DNA of 64,000 nt from Sporothrix humicola (lineage: Eukaryota; Ascomycota; Sordariomycetes; Ophiostomatales; Ophiostomataceae). The notes under the pieces are model-generated. The model had not been told where the DNA came from. It saw only the letters and a program-made list of their open reading frames with translations, and searched no databases. Positions within the stretch are counted from its first letter, which is position 1. Each line of letters begins with the position of its first letter. Shown here in pieces: positions 10,004-18,875 of the stretch. The translations under genes were made by a program, and so were the position numbers. Location: contig WNYE01000011.1 in the NCBI GenBank assembly GCA_021396245.1, positions 310,001 to 374,000 of the forward strand. The letters run 5' to 3'.

Positions 10004-11254
10004 TCAGTTCAACTTCTTGATCCGGTCCTTGGCCACCTTCATCTTGCCGTGCACCCGGTCCGTGTCTTCACTCAGCTGTTCCAGCATTGGTGCCTGCAGG
10101 TCAACCTCTTGCTTGATCGCCAGGCCCAGCTCTCGCTGCCTTTGCACAATCTTGGCCAACACCGCTACTTCTTGATCTTGGTCGGCCACCTTTTGCTTTT
10201 GCAATTGTAGGACACCGTCGTTGTCGAGCTCGCGCGTCTGGTCCGTTTCCGGGAGCGGGGCACCGAGCACGCGACCACCGCCAAACGCTCGCCCATTGCT
10301 GCCGCTTCCCGAAGCAGCGGCCGATCCAAATAGGACGGCACGGTCGCCCGTCACCGGTTGTTGCGAGCTCGAGGCAGCACCATTTGAGCTGCTGCCTTCG
10401 CCGTAGTTGGCTCGTGCGCTCGCCAGGCTGGAGCTCAGCGTCTCGAGACCATCACGCTCCACGCGTGCTGCCGCCAACAAGTCCCTCCGTCGCCGCAGCT
10501 CGCCGTCGCCCAACCGTTTTGTATCGGTTAGTGCCTTGAGGCCCGTCGTCAAGGCCGTCAACAGGCTGCCCGTTTTGATAAGCTCGCGCTTCGCTGCCGC
10601 ACCAGCCTCGGCCGCACTAGACGACACACCATTACCGCCACCAGCTGTCAACGCTGCGTCTCGTCGTGCCAGCTGCAGCCGTGCCTCATGCAGCGCCCGC
10701 TTCATCTCCCTGTGCATATCGATCCACGTGCCTGGGTCGCTTGCCGCCGCCGCATTGTTTGCGTTGGTGCCAATGGCGGGCACTCTCCCCTCGGGTGCCG
10801 CCGTGCTGCTGCCGTTCTTGTTCGCCTCCTTGACGCCCGCCATCGGCGCAATCCCTTGGCTGCTGCGCCCGCTGGCCGCCGACGACGCCGCACCGCTCGT
10901 GCTCGGAAGGTTAATAAACGCACGCCATGCGCTGGTGTCGCGCCATCGGCGGTCGGGGGACTCGGCGATGGCTCTGAGGTACGCTTCAAGGCCGACGCGG
11001 CGTTTCTCGGTGAGCTCAGCGGAGGCGACGGTTGACCGGAACCAGGACTTGCCGGGGAGGGGCGCGGGCGGCGCTTCGCCCACAAGATTCGTGAGGGTTG
11101 TATGGAGGGCGGCAAACTCCGAGTAGCGTTTGCGGAAAAGACATGTCTTGAGGGGGAGGCGGATGGTGATGTTGTAGTAGGTAAAGGCCTTTTCGCCGCC
11201 GGACGCATCGACGTGGACCGTTGACGGGACGTGGATTTCGATGGGCGGCGCCAT
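10004..11254 (-). CDS. VAM7: vacuolar SNARE VAM7 (PX domain plus Qc-SNARE)
   Basis: The 416-residue product starts with a PX phosphoinositide-binding domain (about residues 5-120, with RYSEFAALHTTL and a PLPGKSWF basic/proline loop). A low-complexity linker follows, and a C-terminal Qc-SNARE heptad region (about 345-413, LVLQLQKQKV-like start, LGLAIKQEVDLQ near the centre) ends the protein. There is no transmembrane segment, as expected for VAM7, which is recruited to vacuoles by PI3P through its PX domain and forms the fusion SNARE complex with Vam3, Vti1 and Nyv1. The length is slightly above yeast Vam7. The ATG at 11254 is directly followed by the PX domain, so the start is well placed. 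No intron is seen. Confidence 0.9.
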   Translation of the reverse strand: MAPPIEIHVPSTVHVDASGGEKAFTYYNITIRLPLKTCLFRKRYSEFAALHTTLTNLVGEAPPAPLPGKSWFRSTVASAELTEKRRVGLEAYLRAIAESPDRRWRDTSAWRAFINLPSTSGAASSAASGRSSQGIAPMAGVKEANKNGSSTAAPEGRVPAIGTNANNAAAASDPGTWIDMHREMKRALHEARLQLARRDAALTAGGGNGVSSSAAEAGAAAKRELIKTGSLLTALTTGLKALTDTKRLGDGELRRRRDLLAAARVERDGLETLSSSLASARANYGEGSSSNGAASSSQQPVTGDRAVLFGSAAASGSGSNGRAFGGGRVLGAPLPETDQTRELDNDGVLQLQKQKVADQDQEVAVLAKIVQRQRELGLAIKQEVDLQAPMLEQLSEDTDRVHGKMKVAKDRIKKLN

Positions 11255-12495
11255 TGCGGGCGAGGCTGGAGTGAGGAAGAGCAGTCGAGATAGATGTCGA
11301 AAGAGGTTCCTGAGAGTGGCGAGATAAAGATGTCGAGAGACGAGGACGAAAGATAGGAAACGAGGTCAAGTTTAAGAGAGAGCAGAAAACGTCGAATTCG
11401 TAGGCAGGGACGAAGCGTGGAATATAATGGCGAGTCTGGAATACAGCTGTGCCCGGTGCAAGCGTGCCAATCAATCGGACAATGCAATACGAACAAAGAA
11501 GAACGAAGAGCGGCCAATCCAGGTCGATGATAGATTGACGTCAATCGGTTGGTTGGGTGTCGGGCGTCAGGTAGAAATGGAGGGAACACTGGTTGAGTCG
11601 TGTAACAGGAGTGAAGAGACGAAGAGACGAAAGGTCGACTTTTGATTAATCACGAATGAGAAATTGAAGATGAGGAGTGAAGAGGAGAATGTCGAAAGAG
11701 GAGATGGGAGCCTTGGCCACAGCCTTTCGTTCGTTCTTTCCCTTTCCCAATAGCACCAGTCACCAGTCACCAGGGCCTCGATTCTGTTTCCAAAGACGGT
11801 AGAAAGTGGAGTCCGTCTAGGCGCTTGTCGCTCGATATTGCTCATATGCCCGATTGCAAGCGGCTTAGCGCCCTAGAATTAGAGGCGGCTAGACCGGCGA
11901 TGCCTCCCTAACAGGGCTGTCTCAGCGAGTGAGACCCTTCTGACGCAGCAAAATGGCGTAAAGACAAGGCCAAAAACGCCCGCGAAGCCGCTGACGAAAT
12001 CCGTCACAGGCCCCCGGCGCATGCACTAAATTCTGGCACCCGGCCTGTTTTCATTGTTCGTACAATATAGGGCCGTGTGCATGACATCAGTGGCCACCAA
12101 TTTTACTGTGTCATCACGTGATGCTACTTCTCAGCGACAAACCAGCCAGTAGCCTTCACAAAGAGTATCATGAAGCATAAGGATGTAAGCCTCTTATCAT
12201 TACTGGATCATGCTCAGTACAGTATTCTTTTATACCGGTGCCTGCTGCGTTCGGAATGAATGCATATGCGTTCCGACGGCGGCAGCCTTGTGCCCCGTCC
12301 CAATCCCTGCTGCCTCCTGCTCATCCTTCTTCCTCGATCCTTCAACCTCCGCCTCAATCTCTAGATCTCCAAGGAATCATACCAAGAAGAAATACCGTCG
12401 TGATACAAGACACCAAGGTATAGTCGTATAAAAAGAAATCATCGCTCCTTTTGCTTCAACCTCGTCGACCCCCTCAAAAATCACGCCCCTAATGT
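11255..12495. other. intergenic: VAM7 promoter/leader and BIM1 3' flank
   Basis: No gene is supported. The first 500 bases are a purine-rich plus strand, that is a pyrimidine-rich VAM7 leader. A 12-base palindrome CATCACGTGATG sits at 12112-12123. Small plus-strand frames near 12,200-12,430 show no domain or bias. Confidence 0.55.
12112..12123. promoter_or_regulatory. CACGTG-core palindrome
   Basis: The perfect palindrome CATCACGTGATG contains the TCACGTGA element bound by bHLH factors of the Cbf1 type in fungi. It lies between VAM7 and BIM1, about 860 bases upstream of the VAM7 start. A role is inferred only from the motif. Confidence 0.35.
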
Positions 12496-12699
12496 TCATC
12501 CCCTGTTGTTCACCTCCTCTGCATGCCGCCTGGCAGCCAGGTCCGCCACCTGCAAGTACATCATGTTGCGGATGAGCGACTTGGCCCGCCGCGGCCGTGG
12601 CCCCGTCACCGTCTTCTCCTTGCTCGGGCTTCCATCTTCGGAAGGACCGTTAAGAGAGCATGCTGACGGCGACTGCGACTCGGAAGGCCTGGAAGTCAC
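12496..12699 (-). other. in-frame open extension directly after the BIM1 stop codon
   Basis: Immediately after the BIM1 TAG (12702-12700) the same frame continues as 67 sense codons before TGA at 12498-12496. Codons are strongly GC-ending, especially in the second half, like real exons here and unlike a typical 3' UTR. The product would be a Ser/Pro-rich stretch followed by a basic, helix-like tail (RRAKSLIRNMMYLQVADLAA). It could be made by stop-codon readthrough or by splicing that bypasses the TAG; TTCTAG also resembles a 3' splice site. It may also be chance. No ATG opens it, so an independent gene is unlikely. Confidence 0.35.
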
Positions 12700-13752
12700 C
12701 TAGAATGTCTCCTGGTCGTCCAGACCGGCCTCCTCGGCGGGGATCTCGAAGCCCTCTTCGGTCGAGTACAGGATCGTCTGGATGTGCTTGACGAGACCGT
12801 CCTCCTGCTTCTCGAGCTCCGGGTCCTCCTCCACGGCCTGCTGAATCAGCAGCTCAATGTCGCGCAGCTTGCTAAAGTAGAAGTCGCGCTCGCGCTCGAG
12901 GCCCACAACAGTTTCCTTGAGTGTGTTGTTCTCCTGCTGCAGCGCGGCCGAGGCAGGACCGCCGCCCGCAGCCTTGAGCCGGGGCCCTGACGTGGGCGTC
13001 GTGCCTCGCCGCACAGCACCCGCCGAGACTGGCGCGCGTGCACCGCCGCCCGACGAGACGGGTGCGCCCTTCCGCCGCGCAACAGCGTCGTAGTCGCCGC
13101 CGGGGTAGTGCTGGTCCCAGTAGCGCTTGGTCCACTGCAGGAACTCGAGGTTGTCCTGCATCTTGCACTTGACGAGGGCCTGCACGGGGATGGGGTGGTC
13201 GACCTGGTGCTTCTGGAAGCAGCCTGCGAAGAGTCAGCGCTGTTTTTTCCTGTCATTGGAGTGCATGCTTCTCCCATCTTTGTTCCCACTCACTTTGTAA
13301 GACTTTGAAATTTTGAATGTAGGCATATTCCGTGTTGACGTTAAACTTGACGCGGCCCATGGGGATGTCGAGGAAGATGCTGTCGAAGACCTGGCACAGG
13401 GCGGCTCTGGAGAGAACAAGGACGCGGTTAGTATATGTGACGTCGCGATGTCGCGTTTTGTTTCGTCGTGGAGAACAACAGAACTTACCCTGTACCGCAC
13501 TGCTCGACCTTTGTGACGTTGAGCTGCAGGAGGCTGTTCAGCCATTGCACGAGTTCCTGTCTGTGAGATGTTGTCAGCACGGCACTGTCAAACGCCACCA
13601 TGTGTATTCTGTGCGCCTCGACGCGTCGTGGCCTCGTGTCTGTCTGTGTATTCGAGGCCCGGCATCGGGATGGAAGAGTGGACGTGATGCGAGATGACTC
13701 GGACGTTCTTCGGGAACATGGAGCGGCGGCGGGCGTACCTTGATTCGCCCAT
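12700..13752 (-). CDS. BIM1: EB1-family microtubule plus-end protein BIM1/Mal3
   Basis: Four exons join in frame to 240 residues: 13752-13739, 13560-13489, 13406-13294 and 13223-12700. Introns at 13561-13738, 13407-13488 (TACTAAC branch) and 13224-13293 have canonical ends. The product begins MGESRQELVQWLNSLLQ and has the calponin-homology domain (about residues 1-110, including FLQWTKRYWDQHYPGGDYDA), a Gly/Ala/Arg linker, and the EB1 dimerisation coiled coil (about 160-220, LERERDFYFSKLRDIELL). It ends in an acidic-aromatic tail (DDQETF) like the EEY/F tails that bind CAP-Gly proteins. EB1 proteins track growing microtubule ends and recruit other tip proteins. The very short first exon is easily missed by gene finders. 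Confidence 0.92.
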
Positions 13753-14737
13753 CTTTGCGTCTGGAAGTAGGAGAAGGGAGATAGATAGAAGAGAGAGAAT
13801 ATGTCGTGAGAACGGAGCGAGTGGTTGAGACGCGAGAGCGTGGAAGGCTGTCGGCAAACGCTGGATGACGCAAGTGATGCTGAAAAAGCGAAAGTCGAGA
13901 AAACGAGAAAGGTCGGGAAAGAGGGGAGGGAGGGATCGTGAATCGTCGACTTGGCGGTGTTCGAGAAAAAGGATGCAAGTAAAGAAGTAAGGCGTGACGA
14001 AAGTCTCTTGAGATAGATGATGATTGAACAGGAAGATACTTCTATCGCGAAAGACAGCAGTGTAGCAAAATGTCAAGCCCGCAAAAATTCAAGACTACAA
14101 AATAATGAGGAAATCACACTCCGTTGTCTGCCCCCCCTTCCCTCCCCTTCTGTTGCTTTCCCAGGCAATCGAATTTCCAACATCGGCCCCCCATCCAATC
14201 AACAAAACAAGCCACTAGGCCAGCTCAACCAGAGTGGGGTCCTGCCCCCCTTGTCCCCTGGATTTCCATCTGGATGGGCGGTGGCCGGCCGGCCTAGGGC
14301 GAACCAGTGCTATTTTTCTAGCGACTGTTTGTTATTTATTTATTTTTTTGACAGTCCCGTCGCCCCTGCAACAAACGATTTTCCCCTCTCCCCTTCCGCT
14401 ATTTTTTAGTGCCCCGCATCACGTTCTCCCGTGACCAATCACGTGCGATCCATAGTCATGGGCCTGCTGGCTAGCCCCACAAGAGCTCACCGAGTCAACA
14501 GCTCACCGAGCTCACCTTCCCTAATAGCACGGCAAGATGCAGACAGTTGATATTCCATGGTACCACCAAGCGATTCTTCTCTTGACAAAGTTTCCGCAAT
14601 CACAATCATATAAATTACGTCTTTGCTTCCACTACCTGCAACAACCCTTACAGTTCTCTTCATCTCATCAGCTTCAATTATTCATAACCGCATCAAAGAA
14701 CGGCCGACCCCCATCCTCTTTTGCGACGCACGCTACG
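13753..14737. other. divergent intergenic region, BIM1 / HNH gene
   Basis: No gene is supported. The BIM1 leader side is purine-rich on the plus strand. A CACGTG core occurs near 14440. The segment nearest the HNH gene contains a TATA-like box. An open frame running into the HNH gene from 14537 is in frame with it, but the TATA position argues it is mostly untranscribed or leader sequence. Confidence 0.5.
14609..14615 (+). promoter_or_regulatory. TATA-like box, HNH gene
   Basis: TATAAAT lies 129 bases before the ATG at 14738, nearly the same spacing as at several accessory genes in this window. It supports starting the protein at 14738 rather than at the in-frame ATG at 14537, which is upstream of the box. 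Confidence 0.45.
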
Positions 14738-15826
14738 ATGGCGTGGCGAGATCCAGTGCGAATAACTCAGATAAACCGCCCTTCCGAGGTCCATCCATGT
14801 CGAACGCCCGAAAATGCATTCAAAGGGAATGACGTTGCCCGTGCAAAGACCAGATTGGATCTTGCGAGGGAAAGAAAGCCAGAAAATACCAAGGCATACT
14901 TCATACTGAACTGTTTTCTGGAATCCCTGGACCATAACGGTGGGAGAATACTAGCAATGGACATTGATGCCTGTGGAGACGACGATGACCGTATACTAGA
15001 ACTTGCGAAGTACCTCATCGATACTATTTTAAAGCCATGTAAGTTGAGCCGTCACCATTGTATCAAATCGCGTCCCACTCACTCACCATATCCAGTCAAA
15101 CTTGGTTATGTCCAAACTCCAAGCTTTAGTTCTCCCCCGAGACAACACATTAAAAAAATGGCCTACTTCTCTCTCAGAGCTCGAAACCTATCAAAGCACA
15201 ACTTCCAATGTGTCCTTTGTCACGCTTACGAGGCTCCGGGTTTCGCCAATGAACAGTCATACATCGTACCGTATTCTTTGGCGCTTTCCCGTGAAAGTAC
15301 CGGGCTCAAAAACAGAATTAGGGGCATTATCTGGTACTCGCTTTTGCGATATTTCCCAGAGCTTCGTGGGAAGATTGATGGCACGAGAGTCAATCAGTTA
15401 GCAAACACGATTTTACTGTGCCCAGGAACACATAAAGCTTTTCATAGCTATTCGCTTGACATTGACCCTGCAAGCCCTGGTCAGCATGTAGGTCCCCTTT
15501 TACCTCGACGATGTCGGTTTTTTCCCACGACAGCTAAGAATACTGACCAAAAATTGCATCTCTAGAGCCTACACTACGCCAGAAGATACAGTGGCAGCGA
15601 AGCCTGCTCTTCTGGCTCATTCGCAATTCGCGACGATTTACGTCAAGGCCCACTCTTTAGGGTGCATAGCATCATTTGCACAATACTTTACCTGACAAGG
15701 CTCGAACCTATAATAAAACGGGGTATTATGCGTGCAGGGCTGGAATTTGAACACCGCGAATCGGACCCGGATGGCACTACGAACTATGAATTGTTGCTTC
15801 CTGAAGCGATCTTAGAACGGCTGTGA
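14738..15826 (+). CDS. fungal HNH-domain protein (HNH_2 type), possibly catalytically impaired
   Basis: Three exons fit: 14738-15038, 15096-15487 and 15566-15826. The intron at 15039-15095 is GTAAGT...CCAG; that at 15488-15565 is GTAGGT...CTAG. Both joins keep the frame and the third exon adds 86 residues ending ILERL. The product is about 317 residues. The middle matches the fungal HNH_2 pattern: RNLSKHNFQCVLC, then SYIVPYSLA, a large WYSLLRYF helix region, and NTILLCPGTHKAFHSYSLDI. In the family the second element normally reads HIIPFS; here the His is Tyr, so nuclease activity is doubtful. Codons are far less GC-ending than in neighbouring genes, hinting at different ancestry or relaxed selection. 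Such proteins are common, variable accessory genes in fungi with no settled role. Confidence 0.62.
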
Positions 15827-16953
15827 GAGCCATGAGAACCTTTACCCCACCAAAGCCCCGTTTGCGAAAATATTTTTAAGCTCACAATAGTTGTATGTGC
15901 CGAAGTAGGAATAGACTTGAATTCAAACATCGCAAATCAAAAACATGTTTATGAAGAAGTGTGAACACAGAACCTCATTGATGTGCATCCTTTGCAGATT
16001 GAAACTACTATGCTCGGTTTGCGTAGCTTTGCAAAATGGCTCTATGCAACGCCCAACGGCAGATAAATCTTACAATACAAAGGACACACCAGGTTAGCCT
16101 CACAATCTTCTTCACAGGCAATTTTGTCCTCATACCAAGTATGTCCCCGTCAACGAGAATTTCTCCCTGTCGTTGTCCAGAAGCGATGTTCATGTCTGTC
16201 GGCCAAAAAGGGCAGTCTATGTCCGGCTAAGCCTATTTGGGAACTTAAAGTCCGCCATCAACACTTCCCAATGGGGCAGTTCACAGACAGTGGTGTAACA
16301 TGATTGGCTAAGAAAGAACGGCATTCGCTCTTTCGTTTTGAAGAAGCTTCCGTCACTGACAAACGGTCTGGCTACCGCGCTCTTGATGCTTAGGGAGGAA
16401 GGTGCAACCGCAACGCTTTCACACCTTCCTTCCTGTCCTGACTCTTTTTGACCCCTGACGCACGTAATGGCAGCGCGTCATCTTTCCATCGAGCTCAGCG
16501 AATGGGGGTAATTGTTTCCCCTCTGGTCATTTGCTGAGAAAACCAACTTCTGTCTGCTTCCTCGCGATGCACCAACCATGGGACGGCCCTTTCTTTATAT
16601 TTGATGCGTCTGTGCAAGGCCTCGCTGCTTTCATTTTTCTTCCTGTATCGTTTTCATTCCCTTTCAACACTTTAATATCGGCTCTCCTCCCATTAACATA
16701 AATCTTCCCCTCTCTTCACTCTCCTGTCACATCCATCTCAGATATTTATATCACTTCACACCCACCCTTCGACACAATATCTCCGAAGCCCTGCATATTC
16801 ACCAAAGCCACAAACCAGACGAGACTCCAAACAAACAACACTACGAACGTCTACTCTCATTTCCAGTTCCCACCCACCTAACCTCAATACCACCCGACCT
16901 TCCTCTCAACCATCTTAACAAAGCAACTCGACTGTACAACACCACCCACAAAA
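15827..16953. other. intergenic: HNH 3' flank and MFS transporter promoter/leader
   Basis: No gene is supported. A TATA-like TTTATAT occurs at 16594-16600. From about 16610 to 16953 the plus strand is rich in C/T and CA, typical of a long 5' leader in this genome. The earlier part is AT-richer with no visible feature. Confidence 0.5.
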
Positions 16954-18342
16954 ATGGCTTCTCCTCACGGATCAATCCCCGTTAAGGACGGGGATGTCGA
17001 AGCCAACGCCATGCACGTTCCCTCTCCGGCTCGCCTGTCTGGCGGCGATGCTTCCGGTGCCGATAGCATCGGCGAAAAACCGGCCGTTGTCGCCCCCAAC
17101 GGCCCTAGTGGCGGCCCTTCGGCACCGCCCCCGCCGCCCAACGGTGGTTCCCGTGCCTGGCTGCAGGTCGTCGGTGCCTTTTTCACCAACTTCAACACCT
17201 GGGGCATCGTCAACTCGTTTGGCGTCTTCCAGTCCTACTACTCGGCCAATCTGCTGTCTTCGTCGACCGAGTCGGCCATTTCGTGGATCGGCAGCATCCA
17301 GGCCTTTCTGATGCTTGTCATTGCCGTCCTGTGCGGCCGTGCTCTTGACGCGGGCTACTTTTACTCGGACATTATCATCGGCACCTTCCTCGCCGTCTTT
17401 GGCACGATGATGACCTCGATCTGCAAGGAGTACTGGCAGGTGATGTTGGCTCAGGGCATTGTTGTGGGCATCGGCGCCGGCATGGTCTTTATTCCGGGTG
17501 TTGCCATTGTCGGCACATACTTTTCGACGCGTCGTGCCACGGCCATTGGCATTGCTGCCACGGGCTCGTGCATTGGCGGTATCATTTATCCCATCGCTCT
17601 CCGTCGCCTCATCATTAGCATCGGCTTCGGCTGGGCCGTCCGTGTCATGGGCTTCCTGATGCTGGCCACGCTCATTGTTGCTATCGCCGTCATGAAGCCC
17701 CGTCTGCCGCCCCGCAAGTCCGGCCCGCTCATCAACTACGAGGCCCTGCGCGATCCCATCTTTGCCATGTGGCTCGTCGCGATTGTTTTTTCGTTCATCG
17801 GCCTCTACGTCCCCTTCTTTTACGTGGAGCAGTACGCCCTGAGCATCGGCATCGACGCCAACACCGCCTCCTACATGCTCATCATCATCAACGCCGCCTC
17901 CATCCCGGGCCGTGTCGTCCCGTCCATGCTCGCCGACAAGTTTGGCAACATGTCCATCCTGATCCCGGCCGTCTTTTTTTCGGGCGTCATCACTGTCGCC
18001 TGGATCGCCGTCCACAACGAGGCCGGCCTGATTTTGGTGTCCATTTTCCTGGGCCTCACAAACGGCTCCATCCAGGCCGTCGTCCCGGCCACCGTCCCCT
18101 TCTTGTGCCCCGACCTCTCCAAGCTCGGCACCAACCTGGGCATGACGCTCTTCTCGGCCGGTCTGGGTATGCTGATCGGCAGCCCCGTGGCCGGTGCCAT
18201 TCTGGACCACCAGACACACAGCGGCATGTCAACCGTGTACTGGGGCGCCTTTGTCTTTGCGGGCATCACGACCCTGGCAGGTTCGATCCTCATTATTGTG
18301 GTGCGCTTCATGAAGGTCGGCTTCGCCATGGTGAAGGCATAG
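16954..18342 (+). CDS. MFS transporter, monocarboxylate-porter-like (MCT/MCH family)
   Basis: This intronless gene encodes 462 residues. A cytosolic Ser/Pro/Gly-rich head (1-65) precedes about 12 hydrophobic segments typical of the major facilitator superfamily. The first (GGSRAWLQVVGAFFTNFNTWG, given here in part, and NSFGVFQSYY) carries the pattern shared by fungal monocarboxylate/riboflavin-type porters, in which GGWGW or GGSRAW precedes TM1. The loop between the sixth and seventh segments is short (KPRLPPRKSGPLINYEALRDPIF). Family members import or export organic acids and small metabolites at the plasma membrane and are frequent in biosynthetic clusters. Its position next to the Zn2Cys6 regulator and near the polyketide synthase suggests a possible export role; substrate unknown. 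A housekeeping role is equally possible. Confidence 0.85.
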   Translation: MASPHGSIPVKDGDVEANAMHVPSPARLSGGDASGADSIGEKPAVVAPNGPSGGPSAPPPPPNGGSRAWLQVVGAFFTNFNTWGIVNSFGVFQSYYSANLLSSSTESAISWIGSIQAFLMLVIAVLCGRALDAGYFYSDIIIGTFLAVFGTMMTSICKEYWQVMLAQGIVVGIGAGMVFIPGVAIVGTYFSTRRATAIGIAATGSCIGGIIYPIALRRLIISIGFGWAVRVMGFLMLATLIVAIAVMKPRLPPRKSGPLINYEALRDPIFAMWLVAIVFSFIGLYVPFFYVEQYALSIGIDANTASYMLIIINAASIPGRVVPSMLADKFGNMSILIPAVFFSGVITVAWIAVHNEAGLILVSIFLGLTNGSIQAVVPATVPFLCPDLSKLGTNLGMTLFSAGLGMLIGSPVAGAILDHQTHSGMSTVYWGAFVFAGITTLAGSILIIVVRFMKVGFAMVKA

Positions 18343-18875
18343 ATTTGGCGGAGCAAGAAAAGAGAGTGGAGGAAGATCGTGTTTGAGCTGGACTCTGGTC
18401 AAATGGTTTGTTTGTTCTTTTGATACAATTGCATATCCACGGCGTTTGTTATAATGTTTCAGCCAAAGTTTACTATTTTTTACTGTCTGTTGAGCAGCTG
18501 CGAGTTAGTTCTGGTCAGATTGCCGTTTTTATTTAAAGGTTATTTCTGCCACGGATAGGTACTAATATACAAAACTGGAGGATACTCTAATTACTTGCAA
18601 ATTTATGTTATTCGTTTAAAAAAAACATTCATGTTAACGGGTTTTCTTTGGAATTATTTTTCCTTGTATCAGAGTTTTTTTTTCTTCTTTTTTTATGATA
18701 CAAAAACACGAACAATGGAGTCACAAATAATTTGGCATGAAAACAAAAACCATAAAAATTTCATTATATTTTGATCTTTATACAAATAAATCGTCGCCTT
18801 GCCAGTCCAATCTATATATTTCCGCAGCCCCCGTTTGAAAACAATAAACCCACAATCGCTGTGTACAGCATAAAA
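18343..18875. other. convergent intergenic region (two 3' UTRs)
   Basis: The MFS gene and the minus-strand regulator end toward each other here. The sequence is AT-rich with poly-T/A runs and several AATAAA-like signals (for example near 18843), as expected for facing 3' UTRs. No gene is seen. Confidence 0.6.

Noticed and set aside
15690..15720. TCGAACC word resembling a tRNA T-arm
   Set aside because: It lies in the third exon of the HNH gene and no acceptor stem or anticodon arm can be formed around it.
16972..18219. 415-codon minus-strand frame opposite the MFS transporter
   Set aside because: Antisense shadow; Asp/Gly/His-rich without domain, while the plus strand encodes a full 12-segment transporter.
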